DNA from: Astropecten irregularis
Lineage: Eukaryota > Echinodermata > Asteroidea > Paxillosida > Astropectinidae
Assembly (NCBI GenBank): GCA_963971285.1
Contig: OZ020253.1
Coordinates: 16,566,528-16,630,527, forward strand
DNA: 64,000 nt
Reading direction: 5' to 3'
Under the pieces are notes generated by a model. The model saw only the letters and a list, made by a program, of their open reading frames with translations, did no database searches and was not told where the DNA came from. The position numbers and the translations under genes are program-made. This document shows, piece by piece, positions 11,016-23,300 of this stretch (the first letter of the stretch is position 1; every line of letters begins with the position of its first letter).

Positions 11016-11235
11016 AAACTGCTCAATAGTTTTTTTGGTGCTATGCTCAATTTGTGTCTAATCCCGGGATAATTTGGGTGCATTTAATATCAGAGAAATG
11101 TGGCCTTATTAATTGCACTAAACATACCTCATAACTTTGGACTACTCATTCATTTCAGAAAGCATAGGCAAGTTGTCTTTTCATTGCCTTTGTAGTCTGT
11201 AATGCCCCAGATGCATCGTACACATGCTATTCAGT

Positions 11236-11465
11236 CAGTGGCGCAACTAGGGTGGGGCAACAGGGGCACGTGCCCCAGGCACCACTTTTTAGGGGCCGCA
11301 AAAAACGCAAAGGCAAAACAAAAGGGGGCGGGGGAGCTATTCCGATAAAATTTGAACAAAGAAGGAAAAACTTCAATTTCAAATTGTCATTGGCATCAGA
11401 AGTTGGAATTACGGACGCAATTTTAGCGCCTGCCCTGGGCGCCGTTTTCCCTTTTTACACCACTG
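11236..11465. mobile_element. hAT-like MITE (family E), copy 2, perfect 8-bp target duplication
   Basis: Begins CAGTGGCGCAACTAGG and ends ..CACCACTG. TATTCAGT is present on both sides (11228-11235 and 11466-11473). No coding capacity. Confidence 0.85.
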
Positions 11466-12124
11466 TATTCAGTCTTTCCTATTATGTAAGTAGCATCTGA
11501 ACATAGATTCTTGCATGCACACTATACTTGTTTTGCGTTCGAGAAATTTGTCTTTTGCCCAAATTGATCTGAAATCAGAACATTTTGCTGATTGTAAAAT
11601 AGAAAGTAAAAAAAAAATTGTATTTATATAATGTAAGAAGGTGTTTGTAAGATTTTTTTTGTTTTTGTTTTACCAAAAAAAAAATATTACCACAAAATAT
11701 GGAGAATTAATAATAATAATGTCTTTTATACTTTAATTGACAGGTTAATTAACCAAACATCATGTTTGCTGCAGAAGTTGGTTAAACATAAAACTAAATC
11801 CTACATTTTAATCCTATTTATTGGAATCCTAATCCTGGCAGTAGGTAGGGGTGTATGTACAAGTTATTTATGTCAGAAAAGACAAATCTGTATTCTTTCA
11901 TGTACAAAATTGCTTTCTTTTATTAATTTTTGTAGGAATTTGTTTTTGTTTTCAGCTATAACAGTTACTATAGAGACTAAAGATTCTACTTGTTGAAATG
12001 GAAACATTTTTTTCTTGCTTTGTGTCATTGTTTTTTAAGGTGTTCTAGTGTATTTGTAGATTTGTCTGTTTGGGGATGTTAGTGCGACATACACCAACAG
12101 CAGGTTGTATCAAGAACAGTGTAT

Positions 12125-12358
12125 GGGGGTTTACGAAACGGAGGCTTAGGCTTAGGCTCCAGCTCTGACATCCATATGCTGAAAACAAAGGTTGTGGTTT
12201 TTAATTGAAGCTGAAGCTCTGCTTTCCTTTTCAAACCAGAGAATCTACTTCTGAACCGCAGCCAAAAGCCTGTATTTTGATACCAGTTATTTCAGAGTGG
12301 ATTCATGAAATGGAGATGGAGCCTGAGACGGAGCCTGAGCCTCCGTTTGTAAACGCCC
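12125..12358. mobile_element. Family C MITE, copy 2 (inverse orientation)
   Basis: Ends GGGGGTTTACGAAACGGAGG and CCGTTTGTAAACGCCC; same core reversed (ctgaaccgcagccaaaagcc). Arrays are short and degenerate. Confidence 0.8.
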
Positions 12359-13816
12359 TGTATGTCTGTGTGTAAATTAAATAGTTGCCACCATGTTCTC
12401 CAGTTCAGTCCCATCACTGCCCATAGGGTTTGTGCATGGGGTGTCAAGTGTTATTGGCATATGGAACTCCGCAGATAAAAACATTTTTAGGGACAAATTT
12501 TGCCCTGTAGTTGAACTTTATATTGACCTAATGAATCATTTTATCTCACTTGATCTATATATGACTAGATTATTTAGTTTGACTATCTTCAGTGTGAATG
12601 CAAACAGCATTTTGGGTATAATTTTTTACGATAAAAAACTTGCATGCACTTTGTACTTGATAACTTTTAGTACAGAAATAGACTCATAACTGCCCATAGG
12701 TCTATTAAAATGAAAGCGTTTATTCAAAGCAATATGAAATGAAGATATTTTGCATACAACATATGATTTATCTTTAAATAATGTATACAGCTTAATTTAT
12801 CTTAAAAATACTACTGATTAAGCATTGCAAAAATAATGTTTAAAACAAGTGGAAGTATTTCAGGTTGACAATTAATTTCACTCCGCAGAAAAGGAATAAT
12901 CAAACTCAGCAAATTGTACTCAAAATATCGTGTTTAAGATATTTCAGGAAAAAAATTCAAAATGTTGCATTGCAGTGTACACTTTACATAAATTTTATGT
13001 CTAAACAGGTTTTAACATTCACAAGACCCATCAACAACCATACTAAAACTAGAGCCAGTATTTTTAAAAGATACAAAAGTTTGGTTGAAATTTTGTAGAA
13101 ATGAATAATGTACACGTAAAATCACACCTACGCAAGTGCGATTTTTCTATTTTGCAGGTAGGAAGCCAAGCAAACTTGATGAGTAAAATGTCACCAGGTT
13201 GTAATTTATAGCCAGTCCATACGCCAGACTGTACGGTAAAAAACCTGCTTTATGTGAGATGTTTTTTTTCTGCCATAAAATGTATAGAGTTTCAATACTT
13301 TTCCCTCCAAATTTCACTCGCCCGCATTTTGCCTATTTTGCAAATTACCTACTCAACGCACAATCTAACTACTATCTGTGAAACAAGCAGCTAGGTCAGT
13401 ATTTTCTGAAGTATAACCACATAAATGCTGAGGTTCACATGCACAGTAAGCCTCTAGGAGAAATATTTGATGCTATGGAAAAATTGGCACGCCAGGGCTC
13501 GAAATATCCACTAGACCGAGGACCGAGTCTAGTGATTTCAGTGTCGGTCTAGTAAAGTGTGTACTGCACTAGTCTGGCTGTCTAGTGCTTTGTTTATCTT
13601 GCACAAATACAATGGTGCCTAAATTAATGACTTTTGACACAATATTGTGTACAATTATGGTTTTCCTATCCATGTACATGAATGCCACAGGTCTAGTGAA
13701 AAAAGTTCAGGTCTTGTAAAATGCTTCAGTTATTAGACCTGCTGTCCAGTGCTTTTTTTTCACAAAATTTGAACCCTGGATGTGATTCTCTACTCCTACT
13801 CATGTCTTTGTACAGG

Positions 13817-13822
13817 TTTATT
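13817..13822 (-). other. Candidate polyadenylation signal of ABCA gene
   Basis: AATAAA on the minus strand, about 40 bases after the ABCA stop codon. It is the nearest canonical hexamer; the 3' end cannot be fixed without transcript data. Confidence 0.35.
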
Positions 13823-13860
13823 GTAAATATTTCAGACGTGACTTCTTAATGATACAGTCT

Positions 13861-14351
13861 TTAAAGTGCAGTGTCTTCAAACGTGTCAGATATTGGGTAG
13901 GACATCATTGGAGCCTCTTCCTGGGCCATAAGGACCTGTTGGAGGTCTGACATCTGCACAAGCCCGTCGCCAGTCTCCCTGTTCTGTCCTGTTTGAGGGC
14001 CCAATCCACCTTCTGACTCCTCCTTGGTGCTCTCTGTATCATCTTTGGGCATGCTGTGATTTGATGTGTCACCCGTTTTGTCCGTGGCTGCCGGGGAAGC
14101 TCTTGTGGCGTTCAGTCTTCCCGATGCCTGGAAGCCTGGATTGACGACACCTCTGCTGTCTTGCCTGATCGGCCACCCTGGACGGCTTCCATCAGACTGA
14201 TGAGAAGGGACCTGAGCTTGGGAGGAGGAGGTGGTGGCGGATCCCCCCGGCTGATCGTCATGAGTGATCACACCACCGAAGATGTTAGCTGCTGCAAATG
14301 CAAACCCACCGATGGTGCTGTTGTCTGGTAGAATCTGCACCATGCCCGTAT
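13861..14351 (-). CDS. ABCA exon 45 (C-terminal tail and stop)
   Basis: Acceptor catttgacag, phase 1 in, 163 codons then TAA. It encodes a long Ser/Gly/Gln/Thr-rich tail absent from ABCA1/4, ending ..DTFEDTAL. The last four residues fit a class I PDZ ligand (Thr-x-hydrophobic C-terminus). Confidence 0.88.
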
Positions 14352-17300
14352 CTGTCAAATGCCCAAAACAGCAAAAAGGGAAGGCATCATTGGTGAGTTT
14401 TTAACAGTCACTCTCCTAAAGGATGAACAGAGCACACTGTTCGGAACGTCGTGATAATACCTACGGTTCTTCTGAGAACCACACACTCACACAGAAGATA
14501 TAACATGGTGTCACCGCAAATCTCCCTTCTTTCTAACTCCTACCAGCAAATGCAGATTCTGTAAACCATTTTGTGAAAATGAATGTTGCTCACAGAAAGA
14601 ATCATTACCTGGTGAAACCAAAATCTGATCGCCTTCTTGGAGTTGACCGTCAGCCATTTTAAGGAGGGTCAGTTCCATGGCTTTTGCTTGATGGGCGTCA
14701 TCCATACCCGCCGTTTGCTCTTTGGCAAAGTTGATAAACACCTGCAATAATGAACCAAGACCAATGAATGTACAGTTCAGAGCAACTAGTTGTGTCCCTA
14801 GCAATGAGATAATGTCCCAAACTAGCTTGTGTCAGTGAGAAAAGGTAATATGCCCATAATTTCTCAGACGAATTTACAAAAAATAGCTGTGAATTAAATG
14901 TGCATGCCGCACAAAAGTTGTTTAAATTGTATGGCTTTTTAATATTATAAAGAACACCAAGTGTAAAATACATCAAATATATCAAACAAACAATTTGATT
15001 GACAATTTGGGACACCACCAACAAACCGCTGGACAGCGCAAATGGTAGAGCGCCAGTACAGTATTCCGGGGTCGCAGGTTTGGGTCCCACCCCAGTAAAT
15101 TTGTCTTTGTTTGTTCATCTTTCAAAGATGTAAAATATACAGTTGGAAAGATGGTTCCAGGCTTCTAGCTCATATTCATGGCAAATGTCTTTAATACTGA
15201 CTTGTTGGTCTTTTGTACCAGTACTCCTATTTTAGAGGTGCCAGGCTAATAAAATCAAATACAAACAGCCCCCAGGAAGTAAGACCCACCACAGACTCAA
15301 TCCTTAATTACCTGGTCTAGAGTGGTCTGACTGACCGAGTAGTCCTCAATGCAAAACCGCTGCTTGTTGGCATCAAACGCACCGAAGATCTTAGCTAGGG
15401 AAGCACTGGCGGACGGCAGCTGGTACTCTACCATGTTGAAGTGTCTCTCCCTGAGCACTGTGTAAGGGAAGGTCTCAGCCACAAACACCATCAGGGGCTC
15501 CATCTGGGGTGGATCCCCGCCCACACGGATGGTTATCGTGTAGCCATCACCAAACCTTGAATGGAAGGACAGAGTGACAGATGTGTATGGTTTGCCAACT
15601 ATGACCCAGAATCATAATCAATCAATCTGTGGGAAGCATGTGCCGTGACAGCATGTTGCCACCATCTACCTTCGAGCGGTACTCCTGCGGTCTCCTGATG
15701 GCCATCCAAAAGCAGCCACGCGACTATCCTCATATCAGCAAAATAATGATCCACCTGACGCAACCATGTGTCATGTGGATGCCCCACCTGGCGAGTCCTA
15801 CAAGTAGGTTCCCTCAAAGACAGAATCCATCTGGCAGGATCGCTTGTGATAAAGTGCGTCGAAAGTCAACTGGTTTACCCCTCAAAAAGCAAGCCAGGCT
15901 TTTTTACCTTCTCACAGTTGAGGAAGGGGGAGGGATTTCACCCTCGTCCTCAAATCTTTGCCCCACAACGCTTGATATCAATGATATTTGACAGGGTGAC
16001 AGTGAGAGAATATCAGAGTGACTGGAGGTAAATGACTGGATTTGATATCAGCTGGAATGCTTTGTTTATAGACGTCTAGAGTTTGTCAACTTACTTTGTT
16101 TTCAGATGCTGAGTGCTACCGATGCATTTGAATTTGCCGTTGACCATGATGGCTACCCGGGTACACAGGGCCTCGCACTCCTCCATGCTTGGAACAAAGA
16201 AAATCAATTAACACATGATGATTACGGTATATTCAGGTGGAGGAAAAGAAGTCAGTGGATGAGTATAATGGACCGTTCCGGCTTTCCTCTTAAGCCCGCC
16301 CACGTGTGTCTTACTACCATATGTGACAAAGTTTGACAGAGGCTTAATTCATGGTCACCTGATTAAAAGGCGTCCTCCAATAGGGCTCTGCGCTCGTGAT
16401 GTCACATTCAGAAGTTCAGACAAACAAGTCACACGTTGCTCCATTTACTTACACGTAAACATTGTGATGTTTGTCCGAACATCCGGGTAACTATAGCTGT
16501 CGATAACAAAGGGCGTATTCTATAAATAACTCGAGCGCGGAGCCCTATTGGTCAGTGCCCACAGTTTGATTGACAAGCCGGAAGGGTCCGTTATAAGGAT
16601 GGAGAGATTATCTACCTGTGTGATGTGAGAATCACTGAGCGTCCCTCCTTGATGATATTCGTGATGCGATTCCACAGGAAGCGACGTGCTTTAGGGTCCA
16701 TTCCTGCCGTCGGTTCATCCTACGACAGCAAACGGTAATCAATACAGTCAGAGCAAGATTTAAAATTTATCCAAGCAACCCTCTTGGTTGTTTGTCAGTC
16801 TGCTCTGTCAGATATAATTGCTCATGTTGTTAGTGCATGGCATGGACACCACCTTCGTTATCAGTTTATCCTAGCTCTCACTTGATGATGATCACATGAT
16901 GGAACTTGGTGATGCCACAAACTTCAACATAAGATTAAAATTTTGTCAAACTTTACTACTGGTTGGGCTGAGCTACTGAAAAGCTTGACCACAACCGTGC
17001 CTTTAGGCTTGAAATCCTGCTCTTATCAGCTCTGATTCAGTCAGTTTCCCTTGTGGTTATTTGATGATTTAAAAAAAAAGAAAAAAAGAAAATGGACTCA
17101 CCAGAAATACCAGCTGTGGATCGCCAATAAGTGCTATGGCTGTAGACAGCTTCCTTTTGTTTCCTCCACTGTAAGTACCAGCAACGCGCTTAGCATACAT
17201 GCTTAGGCCCAGCTTCCTCACACCCCATTGTACAACCTAAAGAGGGAAAATCAAAAAGGGACCAATTAATTAGCCACAATTCAGAAGAAAATCAATGGAT

Positions 17301-20300
17301 TGTCAAAGATCTATAGTCTGCACTTTTTTGCAGTATCAGGCTCAGCACGGGTGACAACTAACCTGTTTTGCAGCTATGGCACTTACTATAAAAATGATCA
17401 AACCTAAATAACTTGCTTACTTGCAATTTGGTTTGCATCTTTCAGATCATCATGATTATAAATGCACGATATAAGCGTGACTGAAAAATCACTTATCCTC
17501 TGGAAATTAGAGTTCTTGTATAAATATTCTCTCAAAGTTTGAACTGCCAAATGCCCTGCACCTTGTTAATATCAGCTTCTGGGATTCCTCGCAGTCGTGC
17601 GTAGAATGCTAGATGTTCCTCAGCCGTCAGCAATTCGTTCAGGGCGTCAAACTGTGGACAGTAGCCAATGCTGCTGCGAACCTTCTTCATTTCTTTCAGG
17701 ATGCTGTAGCCTTTGACGTAGGCAGAGCCGGATGTGACCATGGTGTCACCAGTCAGCATCTTGAAGGTAGTCGTCTTGCCGGCGCCGTTCACTCCGAGAA
17801 GACCGAAACACTAGCAAATTAAACAAGCCAAAGGGCATGCAGGTCAGTAACAAATTGTTCGCTTTATTCTGGTTGACCGTTGGGGCACCACAGATACTTG
17901 GTCAAAATTCTTTCAACAATCTTAACTCTGTTTTCAGCTATCTGAAGGGCTTCACTCAGACTCAGCCCTGTCCATTCTAGCTCTGTCTCCCATCTCCCAT
18001 TTTCTGTTTGCCTCTTCTTGATCTTCTCCCTCCTTGTAACAGTTCCTGGCAGTGTCATCTTTGCCAGTCCTGTCCATCTTGTGACATTTCCATACCATAT
18101 CAATTTGGGCATTTTAACCGTGGTTAAAGATCTTCATGGGCCCTGATATCTTGTCTGGTTCTTTTCCTCACTTCCTCACTGGCTATATCAGTTAAGCTAT
18201 CGGGGCCCACTGAAGATCTTTAACCACGGTTAAAATCCGCAAATTGAGATGGTTTGGGAATGTCGCAAGATGTAATCTCCAAAGATGTAGGTTCAGTTCT
18301 AAATGATTTCACTCTTATAGCCTGCAAGTTTCTTTTTAAAGAAAAAGTGTCTGTGAGTAACTGGTATGTGTCAAATGAAAATTCTATAAATATAATTCTT
18401 GCTACATACCTCTCCATATGGAATGCCGACACACATTCTGTCAACCGCAGTGAAGATACCTCGTGTTGTGTTGTAATCCTGCAGAAAGATGTCAAATGAA
18501 ATGGGTAAACCTCCCAGCCAACATACTCCTTCATATCTAGCTCCTACGTACCATATGCCTATCACCTCATAAAGATTAATCTTACACCAACCCTCCACCT
18601 CTCCTCTACATCCATTCTCATTACTCACAATTTTAAACTTCACGGCCAAAAAACTCCTACCATAGTCCATTTGTAAGTCCGGGACCAATTTCATAGAGCT
18701 GCTTAAGCACCAAAATTTAGCTTAAGCATCAAAAATCTTGGTGAATAAATCAGTATGCCAGCCATAACTCCTTGTGAATGTTATGCTCGGCAAACAATGG
18801 CCAAATACAAGTCATAAGCAGTAGACATCACATGAAAGTTTGGTTGGTAATCCTGTTTGATCAAGGAAGACTTTTTATGCTTAAGCAAGTTTTGTGCTTA
18901 AGCAACTCTATGAAATTGGCCCCTGCAGTCCGTTCATCAATTCTATACATCTCCTCTACAGTCACTCCATTACTCACCTTAGTAAGGTTGGTTACTCTAA
19001 CGATGTCATCATTGGCTGCTCCAGACAGTACACGCTGCCTCTCTCTTGCTACATCATTGTCTTCCAAAGCCAGTACACCGTGCTCAGACTCAATATGTCT
19101 AGATAGAGACAAGGAGGGTAAATCTTAAAAAGCTTATCAATCACACTAACAGGAATTACACGAAAAAGAGAATATTTCATCATAATCTCTTTGCATACAC
19201 AGATAGGGATCTTAAGTATGTATCTGATGTATCTGATATATGATATGAAGCCTGTATAACTTTATAGCTACAGCTAAAGCATCCATCAACTTCTCGAAAT
19301 CTGAACAAACCTTGGCTTCAAGAAAAACTTGTTTTCTATCAGCAGCGTCAGGACGAAGAAGGCAACACCTTCGATTCCCAGGGCAACCATATTCCGTCCT
19401 GTAATCTCCCACGCCCATGGGTTGCTGGCACTGAACTCGGTACCTGGTAAAAACAAAAATGAAATATTTCAGCAATGTCAATGAATACTTAAAGACAATA
19501 AGGAATGAAGCAGCAAAGTGGAAAGTTGCCTGGTGTCATCAGACAATACTGCGAGGCATCCAAAAGCCACATTTGGCTGATTTACCAAAATGCCATTGTA
19601 TTATGTCTCCATAGATAGCCAACCAGAGGGAGATGGCGATGACACTGGGGTTTTACAAAACCGAGGCTTAGGTTCAGGCTCAGGCTCCCTTTCATGAATC
19701 CATTCTAAAACAACTGGTATCAAAATAGACGCTTTTGGCTGTGTTTTGGAAATATACTCGCTGGTATGAAAAGGAAAACAGAGTTTCAATGAAAAAAAAA
19801 AATTTTCAGCACATTGATGACTCGGGCTCAGAGCTAAAGCCTGAGTCTGAGTCTGAGCTTCCATTTTGTAAACCCTCTTAAAAGTTTCATATGCACAATT
19901 TGGATCTACCTATAAAAGAAAAAGAGCCAAAGCAAAGCCTTCTTACCAATTTCAGAACTCAAATCAGCCACTAGGGATGTGATGGCCATATCCATCAAGC
20001 CCCTGCCCAGACAGAACGGTGGGAAGATCAGAAACACTACCCTCATGCTCTCATTGATCTGCACTGTGCTCTGCAATCAAAGATGGGTTAATATAAATGC
20101 TGTTAAGACAATTCCTCTAAGACCTTTAAGGTTCATGTAGACTAGCTATCAGCTTCAAATGGTATATATTGCTTCAAAATACCTCAACTGACTTCTACTG
20201 ACACTCCCACAAGGAGAGAGCTTGATAACGATGGCTTGAGTTGGGAGAGCCTTATGTATGGATCCTATAGCTAGTCAGCCTATACCTCATCATTGCCTCC

Positions 20301-23300
20301 CAAGAACTCCAAGATGAATGTAGTCATGATGCACAGGCTTCCAACCAGCATGGTACCACAGGCCATTCCTAGATAGGCTGTGCTTGGTGTGGAGAATACA
20401 AATGAAGCTGGGTAGGTCATGGGTGTGATAGCCCAACTGGTAATGAAAGAAGAAGACCAATTCAAGTACAATATCAACTAATGGTGTGGCTTTCAAGCTC
20501 ATCAAAACAAGTTTAGAAGTTTTCTGTAGTGTCCATGATCTACCAGATCTGAGTTCCTGAGTCAAACTTCTAAATCGTCAATCTTATAAACATTGAAACT
20601 GCTTCAGACATGATTCAAGTTGAAATGATCCATTGGCAGTTACATCTTCAGAAATATGATAACATTTTGTACAATCAAAGACATTTCAACCAATGACAGT
20701 AAAAAGTACCGGGTACTTCAAATGAAGCAAATAACGTCAAAGTGGTATAAAGATTAAAGACTGTTTTAATTGCTTTGTGGATAAATAGTTTTAAAAACTG
20801 GGAGATAGGAAAGAATTTGTTCCCAATAGTTCCAGTCCCTTCAAGGTCTTTATGATGAAATTTCTCAAAACTGTGTCCACCTCTTGGCTATTTTTTGTTG
20901 ACAATGTTCAATCATTTTGTGATTAGAATGTATTGTATTTTCTGCATGATTTTTGTCTGATTTTGGACTCACCCGTACAACAGAAGCAGTACAACAGTAA
21001 CAGGTAAAGCCTGTACGCTGACATAAGCTTGCTGATTAAAGCACAGGAACACTACGACAGTCAGGATGGCTGGTATCAGGTAGTTGACCTATCAGGACAA
21101 TTCAAAGTGTACACATTTAAATGTCTAAGGAAGATAAACTTAATTCAGGGATGTGAGAATGGCCACACAAAAGAAATCTGAAAACACCAATGAAAAAGCT
21201 GAAAGTTAAAAAAGTTCCTATACTTTTGTACGGAGTTAAAATCTAAATTAAAAAAAATCGGAATTCAGATTTAAATCTGAAGTCTCACATCCCTGTGTTA
21301 GCTACTGGTCATGCCCAGCCATTGAAAAGTCCGGCCAAGCCCAGGCCTTCAGAGGTAGATTCTCCGTTTAGAAAAGGACAACAGAGCTTCAGCTTCAATG
21401 AAAAACCACAACCTATAATTATTTTCAGCATATTGGATGTCAGAGGCGGAGCCTGAGCCTGAGCCTGAGCCTGAGCCAGAGACTGAGCCTGAGCCTCCGT
21501 TTTGTAAATGCCCATAGTTGCCCAATTTTCATAGAGGTGCTGTGCAGCTATATGGCTAGGACTCACCAGATCCCAGAGTAACGTAGTCACCCAGTAAGTA
21601 GTAGAGCTGATACCACTCACTATCTGCAGGTGCTTGGACTTAGTCTCTCGTTCTGAGATCAAGAAGATGATGAAGCTGGCTGGGATGAATGCCAAGGCAA
21701 AGACCACAAATATCGCAGTCCCCATAATAATTGGCATCTGCTTCCTGGATCAAGACATGTAAATTAAATCATCAAATAACCACAAGGGAAAAACAAGAAT
21801 TAGAAAAAAGCAAGACTAAAATCAGTGCATAAAATAACCACCTCAGGAAACTGACTGGATTATAAGTCATTGAAAGGTGAACAAAGAAAAATTTACTGAA
21901 GTGAGATTCGAACCGGCGACCTCCTGAATAATTTTAAATCATAGCAGGCGCGGTTCTACAGGGGGGTTGTAGCCCCCCAAAATTTTTGTCTAGCCCCCCC
22001 AAAAAAATGCAAGTGAAAAAAAAAATCTTGAAAATACTGGATTTTTTCAGTTATCAGCTCCAATTACATAAAAACGCGTTGTGTGGGCTATAATGTGCAT
22101 GTTTTTCGACCCCTAATAAGACATAGCAGAAGCGAGTGTTAGAAGAACCCAAAATATTGGGTCTTCTAGCCCCCCAAAAAAATAATGGCTCTTCTAGCCC
22201 CCAAAAATGTTGGCTCTAGAACCGCGCCTGAATCATAGGAAGGGAATGAAAAGTAAAACAAATACCTCTACGGTAATCAGGTGTCTCAGATTCAAATCCT
22301 GCTATAGACAATTTTTCTTTGTTCAACTTTCAATGATTTAACATTATTCCAGTCAGTTTCTCCTGTGGTTGATGGTTATTATTGATAATTGAATGTTCCC
22401 TATATCTAAAATGATCATTTGGACATATCTTTATATACAGTTATGTAGTTTGCATGGCTTCTGACTTGCAAATGAACAAAGACAATTGAAAAGTTGGGAC
22501 ACTGCACACAAAGGGCTGGATTGCTCATCAGTTGGTAGTAGAGCACCGATATGCCGTATCCTGGGGTTTGCAGGTTCGAATCTCACTCCAGTCAATTTTC
22601 TTCGTTCATCTTTCAACCACTTCAATATTTGTATTTGACTTACATAACTCTATCCTGTATTTGATCACCAGTCATATTGATGGGATGGCTGTAGGCCGTG
22701 ATGCCATATTCGTCTCTTATAGGTTCCTGGAGATGACCACGGAGGAGCATATTACTAGCCACATTGATGAACGCTGGGAGAGCATGATAACCATTGTTAT
22801 CCCACCATACCTTGTTCAATGTAAAACATCATAACACCAATATTAGTTGAATAGCTAAAGATGTATCATGACCCATAGCTTATTGTCAGAATATAAAATT
22901 CAATTTAAATTAAATTCACAAGACTTTTATTTCAATCTTGACCTATACAAATACACATTGTTGATAGCCAAGTAAGCAATTACAATAAGTTTTAAAAATA
23001 AACAAAATCAAAAACAAAATGTAATCAGTATTTATACAGGACAATATCTAGGTATAGGGAGAAGCAAAGATTTAGGACAAAGACTTAGAGATATTGTTAT
23101 CAAATAACTACAAGAGAAACTGACTGATTTGTGCGGTTTCATGCCTTCTGACTGACAAACAAACAAACAAACACAAAAAAACCCACAAACAAACAAACAA
23201 ACAAACAAACAAACAAAATAACCAAGACTATTATTTGATTATCAGAGACAACAACGGCAACATATATGGCTGGATAACTAACAGTAGGCAAAGCACTCAA

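Larger units (their letters stand above)
6228..13860. other. Intergenic region between convergent PDZ-scaffold and ABCA genes
   Basis: No coding potential beyond shadow frames. It holds the 3' ends of both genes and many MITE-like inserts (listed separately); the rest is AT-rich unique sequence. AATAAA hexamers for the PDZ gene occur at 6317 (inside a MITE) and 7649. Confidence 0.8.

Noticed and set aside
18479-18694. Upstream open extension of ABCA exon 38
   Set aside because: Open by chance; a good acceptor (tttctgcag) lies at the conserved domain boundary and phase agrees only there.
23150-23220. CRISPR-like direct repeats
   Set aside because: A simple (CAAA)n microsatellite without spacers, in a eukaryotic intron.
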